This document shows, one piece after another, positions 1 through 9,599 of a stretch of DNA of 64,000 nt. A model generated the notes under the pieces. That model had not been told where the DNA came from, made no database searches, and saw only the letters and a program-made list of their open reading frames with translations. This DNA is from Ignavibacteriaceae bacterium. GTDB lineage: Bacteria; Bacteroidota; Ignavibacteria; Ignavibacteriales; Ignavibacteriaceae. How positions within the stretch are numbered: position 1 is the stretch's first letter; each line of letters begins with the position of its first letter. The DNA is taken from contig JACAFB010000008.1 of assembly GCA_013388545.1 (NCBI GenBank), positions 1-64,000 on the forward strand, written 5' to 3'. Made by a program: the position numbers and the translations under genes.

Positions 1-195
1 CCTCAGAACAGTCTTGTGTCACTCAAAGTATATGATGTACTTGGAAATGAAGTAGCAAATCTTGTCGATGCACAGCAGTCAGCCGGCAGATATGAAGTAA
101 CATTTGACGGATCAAATCTAGCAAGTGGAATTTATCTCTATAAAATAAAAGCAGGAAATTTTACTTCAACTAAAAAGCTTGTGCTGATGAAGTAA
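1..195 (+). CDS. T9SS sorting domain, C-terminal fragment of a secreted protein
   Basis: Only the last 64 codons lie in the window; the gene starts upstream. The fragment reads as a type IX secretion type A sorting domain: LKVYDVLGNEV near the start, SAGRYEVTFDGSNLASGIYLYK in the middle as a beta-rich stretch, and a KKLVLMK end before TAA. In this family the domain targets a protein through the T9SS outer-membrane translocon and is removed or anchored at the surface. The nature of the cargo part cannot be told. A terminator-like hairpin follows about 75 bases downstream. Confidence 0.85.
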   Translation, partial: PQNSLVSLKVYDVLGNEVANLVDAQQSAGRYEVTFDGSNLASGIYLYKIKAGNFTSTKKLVLMK

Positions 196-270
196 ATAAT
201 TGTTTATAAGTTTAGCGGACAAGGCAAGCCTTGTCCCTACAAAAGGAATAAATTGTGATATTAGCTTTAA

Positions 271-300
271 AACCCTCGCAGAGATGCGGGGGTTATTTGG
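271..300 (+). terminator. terminator-like hairpin after the T9SS gene
   Basis: AACCCTCGC at 271-279 pairs with GCGGGGGTT at 286-294 (9 pairs, one G-T), with a 6-base loop. The run after the stem (ATTTGGTTT) is only moderately T-rich. It lies between the plus-strand T9SS gene and the minus-strand gene ending at 338, so it could serve either side. Confidence 0.55.
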
Positions 301-337
301 TTTAGCATCAAACTGATCAAAGTGAATAGGTCATTAA

Positions 338-1171
338 CTAATTTGGATTTTTCCAAATTGGTATGAATCCCGATTGTGAGATAACGTTTTGCCCGTCTGC
401 ACTTAAAACCCAATCGATAAATTTTTTTAACTTACCCTCGGGATTCGAGAGCGTAAAAAAGTAAAGATATCTTGTAATTGGATAGATTCCTGCCTGAACA
501 TTTTGCACTGTAGGAGCAATTCCGTCAACATTCGCGTGAAATATATCACCATTAAATCCAATACCTCCGTAGCCAACAGCATACTTGTTCTCTTCCACTG
601 CCCTGATAATTTCACTTGTGGTGTTACAGGTTATTGAGCTTTCTGAATATTCTTCACCTCCCAGTATATGCTCTTTAAAGTAAAGATATGTTCCCGAATT
701 AATGTTCCTTATTACAGGAATGATTTGGGCATCAGTCCCTTGTAACTCTTTCCAGTTTTTTATTTTTCCTGAAAAGATATTTTTAAGTTCACCCGATGTA
801 AATGATCTTACAGAATTATTCTGATTCACAAATATGCTTAAAGCATCTTTGGCAATTAATGTTGAAACTCCAAGTATACCGAATTTTTCAGCAAGCAGCT
901 TCACTTCATCTGATTTTAGAGTTCGTGATGCGGTACAAATATCTACCTCACCGCGTGCAAGTGATTTAATACCTGTAGCGGTTCCTCCGCCTTCAACATA
1001 AACAGATACGCCCGGGTTTTTTTTCATATATTCTTCAGCAAGTCGTGATACAAGATTATACATCGTATCCGAACCTTTGATTTTTATTATAGCAACTTCA
1101 AGCGGAGCTGTAGTGCATCCAGACAAAATAAAAAATAAAATGACAGGTAAATACAACAGTAATTTTTTCAT
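338..1171 (-). CDS. pstS: PstS-like phosphate-binding lipoprotein
   Basis: Periplasmic substrate-binding protein of the PstS (PBP-like) family. The start was set at the ATG ending at 1171 because it gives a clean lipoprotein signal (MKKLLLYLPVILFFILSGC, Cys19 at the lipobox); a longer frame upstream has no signal sequence. The mature part opens with IKGSDTM, matching the family's GSxT ligand loop, and has the SGTY loop in the middle and a VGYGG turn. About 277 residues, the normal length. It is an orphan: no pstC, pstA, pstB or phoU lies nearby, so it may act in phosphate sensing or serve a distant transporter. Its ATG overlaps the stop of the M28 peptidase gene by 4 bases (ATGA), suggesting translational coupling. 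Phosphate is the ligand by family knowledge, not shown here. Confidence 0.8.
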   Translation of the reverse strand: MKKLLLYLPVILFFILSGCTTAPLEVAIIKIKGSDTMYNLVSRLAEEYMKKNPGVSVYVEGGGTATGIKSLARGEVDICTASRTLKSDEVKLLAEKFGILGVSTLIAKDALSIFVNQNNSVRSFTSGELKNIFSGKIKNWKELQGTDAQIIPVIRNINSGTYLYFKEHILGGEEYSESSITCNTTSEIIRAVEENKYAVGYGGIGFNGDIFHANVDGIAPTVQNVQAGIYPITRYLYFFTLSNPEGKLKKFIDWVLSADGQNVISQSGFIPIWKNPN

Positions 1172-2829
1172 CTTTTTTCTGCAATTGATCTTAAACGTGC
1201 ATTGATAAATTGTGTTCCGGGTTTCCATCCGGGTTCAGTTTCAGAATTAGCAATTTCAATTAAAAAATTATAAATCAAATCAAGATGTTGTACCATTGCC
1301 TTTGTACTGATTTTAATATTGAGATCATCAAAAGGAGTATGATAAAAATTTTCACTGTATTCAATAAATCTTTCAGTAATAAATTCGGTTGAGTAATTTT
1401 TGTTTGTGGGGCCCTCAAGAATCAGGATTGATGGAATTCCTGCTTGTGCAAAAGCCACCTGATCGGATTTGCTGAAAGCTTCAAAATTTCTGAATTCCTT
1501 TGGGATCGAAACCAGTTCTATATTCAACTTATCAGTAGTCTTTTTCAGAATTTCCTGAAGGTCAGAGAGTTCTGCACCGACACCAATCACGCTTGCAAAA
1601 TCTTCAAACAATGCCATCCCGTCAATATTTATGTTTGTTACGGTTTTGTACAAGGGTACTGCAGGGTTCTGAACATAAAATGTTGAGCCAAGTAATCCTT
1701 TTTCTTCACCTGTAAGTGCAATGAAAATAACTGACCGCTTCAATGATTTTTGCTCATTCGATATTCTTCTTGCAAGTTCAAGCAAACCGGCAACACCCAT
1801 TGCATTATCGAGCAAGCCATTATAAATCGAGTCGCCGTTTATTGTCGGTCCAATTCCAAGATGATCGTAATGTGCAGAGACGATTATGTAGCTTTCACTT
1901 AATTTGGGATCATTTCCTTTTACCATTCCGATTATATTTGGTGAGAGAAAATCTCTTTCTTTGAACAATCCTTTGAATGAAAGTGTGGCATTCATTTCAA
2001 AACTTTCAACGCCGCCGGATTGTAACCTGTGATAAATGTTTTTTAATCCGAATCCGGAGCCGGTAAAAAGTTTTTCTGCAAACTTCGGATTCAGAATTAT
2101 ATTCAGATTATTGGCAACTGAATAAGCAAGGTAGACATCTTCAAATGAAAACTCTCTGCTGAGATTCTGCCAGTATTTATCATCATTTACCAGGGGGATC
2201 AATATACTTCCAGCTGCACCTCTTGAAATTGCAATTCTTTGTTTTGACTCGGGCAGACTGTAAATGGTGGGGTTCCCTCCGTCGAAGTAGGAGTCATCAG
2301 ATGAATAAGGTTCGCCTTCAAGAAAGACCGCAATTTTACCTTCAACATCAACTGATTGATAATCATTGTAATCAAATTCAGGTGCAATTATTCCGAATCC
2401 AACAAACACCAGCGGAATTGAAGATGGAATAAATGTCTGTTCCCCTGTTGAATAAAGAAGATAATCATCTTTCAATTTTAGCCTGAAAGTATCTTCCTGA
2501 ATACTCATCTGAAGTTCTGACGCCGGTAAAGGAATACTGCCGTGCATAGGAACATATTGATAATAAGTTTCAGAACTTCCAAATGGCAGGAGTTTATAAT
2601 TGGTAAATTCAAGCGCAATATACTTTGCTGCAAGGTTGCCGCCCATTGTTCCTGTTCCTCTTCCTTCAAAAAGATCGCTTGCAAGAAATTGAAGATGACG
2701 GGATAAATATTTTTCATTGAAGCTCTCTTCATTCTGGCAAAAGGCAAGCTGCTGATAACTGAGCAGACTCAGAAGCAGAACTGAAAGAAGATGTTGCAGC
2801 AAAATATTTACTGAAAGAATTCTATTCAT
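1168..2829 (-). CDS. M28 family zinc aminopeptidase, exported
   Basis: Secreted metallopeptidase of family M28. A signal peptide (about residues 1-31, ending near AFCQ) is followed by FLASDLFEGRGTGT, typical of M28 exopeptidases, then a PA-like insert (about residues 120-260). The catalytic domain shows the zinc pattern in order: SAHYDHLG (His, Asp), NGLLDNAMG (bridging Asp), LTGEEKGLLGS (catalytic Glu and zinc Glu), NIDGM (Asp) and a late YHTPFDD His. All expected ligands are visible. 553 residues fits PA-containing M28 enzymes. It likely releases amino acids from peptides in the periplasm or outside the cell. It is the first gene of a two-gene minus-strand unit with the PstS-like lipoprotein. 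Confidence 0.9.
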   Translation of the reverse strand: MNRILSVNILLQHLLSVLLLSLLSYQQLAFCQNEESFNEKYLSRHLQFLASDLFEGRGTGTMGGNLAAKYIALEFTNYKLLPFGSSETYYQYVPMHGSIPLPASELQMSIQEDTFRLKLKDDYLLYSTGEQTFIPSSIPLVFVGFGIIAPEFDYNDYQSVDVEGKIAVFLEGEPYSSDDSYFDGGNPTIYSLPESKQRIAISRGAAGSILIPLVNDDKYWQNLSREFSFEDVYLAYSVANNLNIILNPKFAEKLFTGSGFGLKNIYHRLQSGGVESFEMNATLSFKGLFKERDFLSPNIIGMVKGNDPKLSESYIIVSAHYDHLGIGPTINGDSIYNGLLDNAMGVAGLLELARRISNEQKSLKRSVIFIALTGEEKGLLGSTFYVQNPAVPLYKTVTNINIDGMALFEDFASVIGVGAELSDLQEILKKTTDKLNIELVSIPKEFRNFEAFSKSDQVAFAQAGIPSILILEGPTNKNYSTEFITERFIEYSENFYHTPFDDLNIKISTKAMVQHLDLIYNFLIEIANSETEPGWKPGTQFINARLRSIAEKR

Positions 2830-2980
2830 TTTGACGACTTAAATTAGCTACAATACTTTTTACAATGAAATGCAAAATTAGTCAACCGGGCACTATGTCT
2901 TCACTCGGGAAATACAAATGTGGTTCTTATCTCCCTTATGATTAATTTTATAATGTCATTCTAAAATTACTGGCGCAGAA

Positions 2981-5041
2981 ATGAATAATTATTTTGAAAA
3001 ATTCTTCTATCCCAAATCCATTTGCATTGTTGGAGCATCTTCAAAACCGAAAAGTCTTGGATATGAATTGACTAAATCAGTTAAAAAATATGGCTACACC
3101 GGTGAACTTATGCTTGTTAATCCGAAGTCTGAAGAAATTCTGGGTTACAAATGCTATCCTTCAATAAAAGACATTGATAAAGCGATCGATCTTGCTATAG
3201 TTATGGTTCCCAAACAATTTGTTGAAGATTCGATAAAAGATCTTATTGAAAAAAACGTCAGGGCAATTATTCTTATAACAGCAGGGTTTAAAGAAACGGG
3301 TGAATCGGGGGCACAAGCTGAAAAAAATTTATCAATACTTATTAAAAAATCCGGTGCAAGAATGGTTGGCCCAAATTGCATGGGGATAATCAACACTCTT
3401 TCTACCGTAAAAATGAATGCTACTTTTGTTGCTGAAGAACCCCGGACAGGAAATATGGCATTTTGTTCTCAGAGTGGTGCAATTGGTGCTGCTGTTCTGA
3501 ATTCTCTGAGAGAAACTGATATCAGGTTCGGGCAATTTATCTCGGTGGGTAATAAAGCTGACGTGAATGAAAATGATTTGCTTGAATACTGGCAGGGCTG
3601 TGATGATGTCGGAGTATTAACTTTTTACCTCGAGAGTTTTGTTGATGGAGAGAAATTCATCGAATATTTTATCAATGAAAAAGTTAACAAACCGGTAATC
3701 GTTCTTAAGGGAGGTAGGACAAGCAGTGGAATTAAAGCTGCATCATCACATACCGGTGCTCTCGGCAGCAGTGATAAAGTTGTTGATGCAGTTCTTTGCC
3801 AGTTTGGAATTATCCGTGCTGATGATCTGAATGATATGTTCAACACAGCAAAAGGTTTTGAAGACTTTCCGTCTCCTTACGGAAACAGAGTTGCAGTTGT
3901 TACAAACGCGGGTGGCCCTGCAATTCTTACTGTGGATACTCTGGAGAAAAATAATCTCGCGCTTGCTGAGCTGAGTTCAAAAACAAAAACGAAGCTGAAA
4001 GAAATAGTTCACCCTGAAGGAAGCGTTAATAATCCTGTTGATCTTCTTCCGGGTGGAACTGCAGAGCAATTTAAAGCTGTAAATGAAATTCTGATTGAGG
4101 ATGAAAATGTTGATGCTGTCTTTTCAGTTTTTGTAGAACCAATTATGGTAAAGGCTTTCCCGGTAATTGAAGGAATAAATGACATTAAAACTAATAAGCC
4201 GATTTTCCAGGTTGTGCTGCCGCTTCCTGAATTCTGGCAGGAATACAGAACTCAATCAAAAACAAAACGTTCGCTTTTCAGAAGACCCGAGGATCCTGCA
4301 GTGGTTTTAAGAAATATGCTGTTTCATAAAAACAAAAAGTCAAATTCCGGGCGGCTTAAAATTGATTCTGTTCATCAGAAAAATTTTCAACTAAAAAACA
4401 AGTTGAATAAATTTTTGCTTCCTTCTGAAGTTGCAGAACTTTGCAGTCATTATGATTTGCCGCTCGTTCAGGATAGAATTTATTCTTTTGATGAACTGGA
4501 AAAATGCGATTTAGAATTCCCATTAGTAATCAAAGCAGTCGGTGAAAAGATCATTCATAAGACTGATTTGAAGGGAGTAGTATTAAACATCCAGAGCAGA
4601 GATGAAATGATCAGTGCTGCATTAGGCATGATTTCTAATTTTAAAGACAAGGAAATCAAACTGGATTCATTTTTAGTTCAGCCGTATTTAACTGCAAAAT
4701 ATGAATTGCTGGTCGGAGCTTTTCGCGATCCAAGCTTTGGCCCGATGATTATGTTTGGCTCCGGTGGAAAATATGTTGAGTATATTGATGATACAGTTAT
4801 TCGATCAGCGTATCTTACCGATTATGATATTGATGAAATGATTCACTCAACAAAGATTGGGAAAATAATTCAAGGTGTTCGTGGCGAGGTGCCGGCAGAT
4901 TTGGCGAGAATAAAATCTACTGTGAAAAATCTTGCCCAAATGATGCTTAATCATTCCGAAATTAAAGAAGTTGATTTGAATCCTTTGCTTGTAACGTCTG
5001 AAAATAGAATCTTTGCAGTGGATGTAAGGATTAAATGCTGA
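2981..5041 (+). CDS. ADP-forming acetate/acyl-CoA synthetase, fused alpha-beta
   Basis: Catalyses acyl-CoA + ADP + Pi to acid + CoA + ATP, a substrate-level phosphorylation step in acetate or branched-acid formation. Domain order: CoA-binding Rossmann domain (FYPKSICIVGASSKPKSLG from residue about 8), succinyl-CoA ligase-like domains to about 460, then an ATP-grasp beta part (about 470-686). The phosphohistidine of the alpha part is visible in SSHTGALGSSD (His257), and a second conserved His lies in EKIIHKTDLKGV in the ATP-grasp part, as in ADP-forming acetyl-CoA synthetases. 686 residues is normal for the fused form. It is divergent from the M28 gene; the 151-base gap between them must hold both promoters. 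Acetate versus other acyl preference cannot be told. Confidence 0.9.
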   Translation: MNNYFEKFFYPKSICIVGASSKPKSLGYELTKSVKKYGYTGELMLVNPKSEEILGYKCYPSIKDIDKAIDLAIVMVPKQFVEDSIKDLIEKNVRAIILITAGFKETGESGAQAEKNLSILIKKSGARMVGPNCMGIINTLSTVKMNATFVAEEPRTGNMAFCSQSGAIGAAVLNSLRETDIRFGQFISVGNKADVNENDLLEYWQGCDDVGVLTFYLESFVDGEKFIEYFINEKVNKPVIVLKGGRTSSGIKAASSHTGALGSSDKVVDAVLCQFGIIRADDLNDMFNTAKGFEDFPSPYGNRVAVVTNAGGPAILTVDTLEKNNLALAELSSKTKTKLKEIVHPEGSVNNPVDLLPGGTAEQFKAVNEILIEDENVDAVFSVFVEPIMVKAFPVIEGINDIKTNKPIFQVVLPLPEFWQEYRTQSKTKRSLFRRPEDPAVVLRNMLFHKNKKSNSGRLKIDSVHQKNFQLKNKLNKFLLPSEVAELCSHYDLPLVQDRIYSFDELEKCDLEFPLVIKAVGEKIIHKTDLKGVVLNIQSRDEMISAALGMISNFKDKEIKLDSFLVQPYLTAKYELLVGAFRDPSFGPMIMFGSGGKYVEYIDDTVIRSAYLTDYDIDEMIHSTKIGKIIQGVRGEVPADLARIKSTVKNLAQMMLNHSEIKEVDLNPLLVTSENRIFAVDVRIKC

Positions 5042-5133
5042 AATTTTAACCAGCAGCTTTATTCTTCCGTTTTTATTTGAATGAAAATTCATTCACTTTG
5101 CATTTTAATTTACAAGATAACATTTACTTTATT

Positions 5134-6186
5134 ATGAACCGGAAAAAATTTATCACATCTTTTTCTGCTCTGACTTTTACATCCCTGACTACGGCTCCTT
5201 TCCGTATTTCAACTACCCGTTGGCTTGACGAACCGGTGATTTTAAAGCCGCCAAGGTTAAAGGCCGGAGATAAACTTGCAATTGTTGCCCCGGGAAGTTA
5301 TATCTCAGAGGAAGAGCTTCAGGATTCAATAAAAAATCTCAATCAGCTTGGCTTCGACACAACTTACTCTGAAAGAGTACTAATGCAAAAAGGTTATTTT
5401 GCCGGGTCTGATAAAGATCGTGCTGAGGATTTAATGGAAAAATTCAAAGACAAAACAGTTAAAGGAATCGTCTGTGCCCGCGGTGGTTATGGCTGTGCAC
5501 GCATACTTCCTTTGCTTGACTTTAATGTTATCAGAACTAATCCCAAAGTCTTGATCGGCTATAGTGATGTTACTGCTTTGTTGTATGGAATATATCAGAA
5601 AGCCGGGGTTGTGACTTTTCACGGTCCGGTTGCTACTTCAACTTATAATGATTTCTCGGTTGATAATTTCAGAAGAGTGCTGGAAAATCCTGAAAGAAAA
5701 ACTTTGCTGACAAATTCACAAAGCGGAGAAGATGAAAATGCTTACGGTGTTACTACAATTGTCAGTGGCAGGGCTAAAGGAAGGCTTGCCGGCGGTAATC
5801 TTGCTATTATGGTTTCATTGATTGGTACTGAGTACGACATTGATTATTCCGGTAAAATTATTTTTATTGAAGAAGTTGGTGAAGAGCCGTATCGAATTGA
5901 CAGAATGCTGACCCAGATGCTCCAGTCCGGAAAATTTAAAAATGCCTCAGGTATTATGATGGGCATTTTCCGCAAATGCGAAGTTGATGAAATAAATGCG
6001 GCGTTTTCAAAGTCATTTAATCTGATGGAAGTACTGCAGGATAGGCTTTCTCACCTAAAGATTCCTGTTGTTTATGGAATGTCGTTCGGGCATGTTAAGG
6101 ATAAATTTACTTTACCATTTGGCATACTGGCAGAACTTGATGCCGATAAGCAGCAAATTTCGCTTCTTGAAAGATCTGTAACCTAA
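5134..6186 (+). CDS. LD-carboxypeptidase, S66 family
   Basis: Murein LD-carboxypeptidase family enzyme that cleaves the L,D bond of tetrapeptides during peptidoglycan recycling, or a related dipeptidase or microcin-immunity-type protein. The start chosen is the ATG at 5134, which gives an exported N-terminus (MNRKKFITSFSALTF). An in-frame start 57 bases upstream has no signal. The Ser-Glu-His triad is visible: nucleophile Ser144 in GYSDVTALLYG, Glu246/247 in FIEEVGEEPYRID and His320 in GMSFGHV. The ARGGYGCARIL loop precedes the Ser. About 350 residues, slightly longer than cytosolic LdcA because of the leader, which suggests periplasmic action. It heads a likely operon with the next lipoprotein gene and priA. 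Confidence 0.88.
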   Translation: MNRKKFITSFSALTFTSLTTAPFRISTTRWLDEPVILKPPRLKAGDKLAIVAPGSYISEEELQDSIKNLNQLGFDTTYSERVLMQKGYFAGSDKDRAEDLMEKFKDKTVKGIVCARGGYGCARILPLLDFNVIRTNPKVLIGYSDVTALLYGIYQKAGVVTFHGPVATSTYNDFSVDNFRRVLENPERKTLLTNSQSGEDENAYGVTTIVSGRAKGRLAGGNLAIMVSLIGTEYDIDYSGKIIFIEEVGEEPYRIDRMLTQMLQSGKFKNASGIMMGIFRKCEVDEINAAFSKSFNLMEVLQDRLSHLKIPVVYGMSFGHVKDKFTLPFGILAELDADKQQISLLERSVT

Positions 6187-6218
6187 ATAATTTCACATAA
6201 ACTTATTTGGAAGTGATT

Positions 6219-6758
6219 ATGAATAAAATATTGTCCTCGCTTTTAATACTTTTTCTTATGATTCAATTCTCGGGATGTCTGGTTTTCAATAATATCTATT
6301 ATGATATTTCACTTAAACCTGATGGTTCGGGTTCGGCAACAGTTTTGATTGAAGACATTAACTCTGATGCATTAACTCCGGAAGAATTTACGAATGACAG
6401 CATTTACATTTTTGATTATGCGCATAAAAGTGAACAATTCATTCTTGATATGGATTATGAAGGGAAAAAAATCATCAGGCGTGAATTAAGTGTTGATGGA
6501 AATAAACTAAATGCTTTCGTAAGCTTTAATTTTGATTCCCTTAAGAATATTGAGGGTATTGGTTTTGATGATCCTTATTATTTTTTAACTCTTGAACCAA
6601 CAGACAGCATAATTTATACAAATGGACAGGTCATCGAATCTGAGAATTATAAAAGAATAATCTGGGATAAATATTTCACCACCCTGAAGTTCAGAATATT
6701 TAGTTCTCATACAAACATCGACGGAATAAAATCTCTGGCTCCTTATTTAAAGAATTGA
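6219..6758 (+). CDS. small lipoprotein, function unknown
   Basis: About 179-residue protein with a lipoprotein signal (MNKILSSLLILFLMIQFSGC, Cys at the lipobox). The ATG at 6219 is preferred over a TTG 12 bases upstream because GGAAG sits just ahead of the ATG. The mature part is mixed alpha/beta with a DGSGSATVLIED stretch near its start, which recalls short periplasmic lipoproteins annotated only as domains of unknown function. No catalytic motif is visible. It lies 32 bases after the LD-carboxypeptidase and 6 bases before priA, so it is probably co-transcribed with both. No function is proposed. Confidence 0.8.
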   Translation: MNKILSSLLILFLMIQFSGCLVFNNIYYDISLKPDGSGSATVLIEDINSDALTPEEFTNDSIYIFDYAHKSEQFILDMDYEGKKIIRRELSVDGNKLNAFVSFNFDSLKNIEGIGFDDPYYFLTLEPTDSIIYTNGQVIESENYKRIIWDKYFTTLKFRIFSSHTNIDGIKSLAPYLKN

Positions 6759-6764
6759 TGAAAA

Positions 6765-9230
6765 ATGTTTGTTGAAGTTGTATTTCCTTTACCATTCAGA
6801 AATACGTTTACTTATTCGGTGCCGGATGATCTTAAAAGATTAGCTAATCCGGGAGTAAGAGTTGTCGTCCCTTTTGGCAAAAGAACACTTACTGGTTTTG
6901 TAATTAATGTCTCTAAAAAAACCGAAGTTAAGGGTGAGATAAAACCGGTTCTCGACTTTCTGGATACGACAATAATTTTTAACAGTGAATTAATAAAATT
7001 TTATCAATGGATTGCCGATTACTATCTCTGCTCGCTGGGTGAAGCACTTAAGCTTGGCGTTCCGCCTGGTTCAGAAGTGGAATCTAAAAGAAGAATTATT
7101 AACAACAAAGAATTCTGTGCGGAGCTTTTAAATAAAGAAAAAAATAAGGATTCACTTAAAGCGAAGATTCTCACAATACTATCCGAGAAATCCGAAATAA
7201 ATTTTTCTTCACTGCAATCTATTGTCAAGAAAAAAAATATTTATTCGATGATAAGAAATCTTGAGAACCAGGGTGCAGTAACTGTTCTTGATCAGGTTGA
7301 TAAACCAAAGGTAAAAATCAAAAAATCCCGGTATGTAAAGCTTGCAGCATCGGTTTCATCTGTTTATTCAATTCTGCCTGAAATAGAAAGACGATCACCA
7401 AACCAGGTAAAGATTCTTCTTCAATTGATAAGTGCAAAAGGAAAATCGCTTCCGTTAAATGAACTTCTTCACCGCACAGAAACTTCATCTTCAGCGGCTG
7501 CTTCTCTTTATAAAAAACGACTAATTGAAATATTTGAAAAAGAAATTGACAGGAAATATGAAGATCAGTATTCTGAAAAATCCTCACAAATAATTTTAAC
7601 AGCTCAGCAAGTCTCTGTCATTCAACAAATAGCAGAATCAATTGAAAGCTCTGCTTTTCAAACTTATCTTTTGCATGGAGTGACCGGAAGCGGAAAAACA
7701 CAGGTTTACATTGAGCTCATTAAAAAAGTGATTGAAAAAGGGAAAAATGCAATAATTGTTGTTCCTGAAATTTCCCTTACTCCTCAAATAACCTCAAGAA
7801 TGTACAATAACTTCGGCGATGTTGTAACAGTTCTTCACAGCCGTATGTCAGCCGGTGAAAGATTTGATGCCTGGAGAAGAATTCTTCGCGGAAATTGCAA
7901 AGTTGTAATTGGTGCACGGTCTGCACTTTTTGCGCCTTTGAAAGAAGTTGGAATTATCATTGTTGATGAAGAGCACGATCACAGTTTTAAGCAGACTGAT
8001 TCAGTACCAAGATATAATGCGCGTGACGCAGCAATAATGCTTGGAAACATACTTAAGTGCCCGGTTGTCCTTGGTTCTGCAACTCCTTCCATCGAGAGCA
8101 TGTACAATGCACAAACCGGGAAATACAAGCTTTTAAGTCTTCCTGAAAGAGTTGATGATGCTAAGCTCCCAATCATCAACTTAATTGATATAACCCTTGA
8201 AGCAAAAAAGAATCGGATGGAAAATGTGTTTTCAAAAACTTTGATTGATGATATTGCCTCCCGGCTGAAAAAAAAGGAAGGAGTTATCATTCTTCAGAAC
8301 CGGAGAGGATTTTCAACAAATATCTACTGCAGCGATTGCGGCGAAGTTGAAACCTGCAAGAATTGTTCTGTTCCGATGGTTTATCACATAAACGGAAATT
8401 ACATTGAATGTCATTACTGCTCGGATAGAAGGGAAGTGCCTCCGGCCTGTTCGCATTGCGGCTCGCTGTCTATTAAATATTTTGGAACAGGAACTGAAAG
8501 GGTAGAAGACGAACTTGCTTTCTATTTTCCAGCTTCGGTTTTACAAAGAGTCGATTCCGATTCAATTACAAGAAAAAAAACTATGGGTTCCGTTCTCAGC
8601 CAGTTCAGTAAAGGGGAAATTGATATACTGGTCGGGACTCAGATGGTTTCTAAAGGAATTGATTTTGCCAGGGTAACATTGGTTGGCGTTATTTCAGCCG
8701 AAACTACTTTGTGGATGCCCGACTTCAGAGCTGATGAAAGAACATTTCAACTGTTGACGCAGGTTGCAGGTCGTGCAGGTAGAAGCAAAGTAAAAGGTGA
8801 AGTAATAATTCAGACAAGAAATAAAAACAATGCCACACTTCAGTATGTTGTAGCTTATGATTACGAAGGATTCTATAAAAAAGAAATTACCCAGAGACAG
8901 CGGCTTGGTTATCCGCCTTTCAGTCATCTTTGTTTAATTGAAGCAAAGGACGAGGATGAAGGAAAAGTTAAAGCAGCCATGAAAGATTTTCATCATCAGC
9001 TTTCTAATTATAAAAAGTGGATTACAATTACAGATCCTTCACCCGCCGTTATTGCCAGAATTAAGGGCAGCTACAGGTATCAGATACTGATAAAAAGCCT
9101 AAAAACTGTCGATCCGGGAGGTAAAATTCTTAAAAAAGCTGTAATAGATTCATTTACCGAATTTAACCGGAAATCCAGGTTCCGCGATGTTAAATTGTTT
9201 TTTGATGTTGATCCGCAATCGATAATGTAA
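6765..9230 (+). CDS. priA: primosomal protein N', PriA helicase
   Basis: Replication-restart helicase that recognises stalled forks and loads the primosome. Domains: a 3'-DNA-binding domain (residues 1-100, starting FVEVVFPLPFRNTF), a winged-helix region, the helicase core with Walker A GVTGSGKTQVY near residue 305 and DEEH near 400, and a zinc-binding insertion (about 520-570) with CSDCGEVETCKNC and two further CxxC pairs (CHYC, CSHC). The C-terminal helicase half has GTQMVSKGIDF and QVAGRAGR. 821 residues is full length. It sits 6 bases after the lipoprotein gene. All expected motifs are intact. Confidence 0.97.
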   Translation: MFVEVVFPLPFRNTFTYSVPDDLKRLANPGVRVVVPFGKRTLTGFVINVSKKTEVKGEIKPVLDFLDTTIIFNSELIKFYQWIADYYLCSLGEALKLGVPPGSEVESKRRIINNKEFCAELLNKEKNKDSLKAKILTILSEKSEINFSSLQSIVKKKNIYSMIRNLENQGAVTVLDQVDKPKVKIKKSRYVKLAASVSSVYSILPEIERRSPNQVKILLQLISAKGKSLPLNELLHRTETSSSAAASLYKKRLIEIFEKEIDRKYEDQYSEKSSQIILTAQQVSVIQQIAESIESSAFQTYLLHGVTGSGKTQVYIELIKKVIEKGKNAIIVVPEISLTPQITSRMYNNFGDVVTVLHSRMSAGERFDAWRRILRGNCKVVIGARSALFAPLKEVGIIIVDEEHDHSFKQTDSVPRYNARDAAIMLGNILKCPVVLGSATPSIESMYNAQTGKYKLLSLPERVDDAKLPIINLIDITLEAKKNRMENVFSKTLIDDIASRLKKKEGVIILQNRRGFSTNIYCSDCGEVETCKNCSVPMVYHINGNYIECHYCSDRREVPPACSHCGSLSIKYFGTGTERVEDELAFYFPASVLQRVDSDSITRKKTMGSVLSQFSKGEIDILVGTQMVSKGIDFARVTLVGVISAETTLWMPDFRADERTFQLLTQVAGRAGRSKVKGEVIIQTRNKNNATLQYVVAYDYEGFYKKEITQRQRLGYPPFSHLCLIEAKDEDEGKVKAAMKDFHHQLSNYKKWITITDPSPAVIARIKGSYRYQILIKSLKTVDPGGKILKKAVIDSFTEFNRKSRFRDVKLFFDVDPQSIM

Positions 9231-9338
9231 TTTTTATACTTAAAAATAAATTTGAAATATTTTAGTGAAAATTAATTTGCTTCTGAAAAGTCCGTTTTTT
9301 AAACTGCCTTTGAAAAAATTTCTTTAGTGAGAGGAAAT

Positions 9339-9599
9339 ATGTTAAAAAGAGAATTTGATGTTGACGTAATTGCTTCTACAATTGGTAAGCTGCGCGGTGC
9401 AAAAGATAAAATTGAATATCTTGAGTCGTTATTAGTCAAGCTTGAAAGTGACCATTCTAAAACAAAATCGTTTCTGAATAAAAAGAAGAGTAAACTTGAT
9501 CAGCTAAAAGAAAAAGTTGATTACCTCGAAAATCAAAATTTAAGGAATTTCCTTATCTCACAGATTGTAATACTGGATAATAAAGCACATCGCGGATGA
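9339..9599 (+). CDS. small coiled-coil protein, unknown
   Basis: 86-residue cytoplasmic protein, highly charged, with heptad-like spacing of Leu/Ile from about residue 20 to 75 (for example IEYLESLLVKLES and LDQLKEKVDYLENQ), so very likely a helical coiled coil. The ATG at 9339 follows GAGAGGAAAT, a good ribosome-binding site; a GTG 12 bases upstream overlaps that site and is less likely. It lies tail-to-tail with the histidine kinase gene with no gap and upstream of the lipoprotein cassettes. It is not recognised as any named family; a structural or adaptor role is possible but unsupported. Confidence 0.7.
   Translation: MLKREFDVDVIASTIGKLRGAKDKIEYLESLLVKLESDHSKTKSFLNKKKSKLDQLKEKVDYLENQNLRNFLISQIVILDNKAHRG

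Noticed and set aside
7979-8290. 103-codon minus-strand frame inside priA
   Set aside because: Antisense to a conserved helicase region with no ribosome-binding site or recognisable product.
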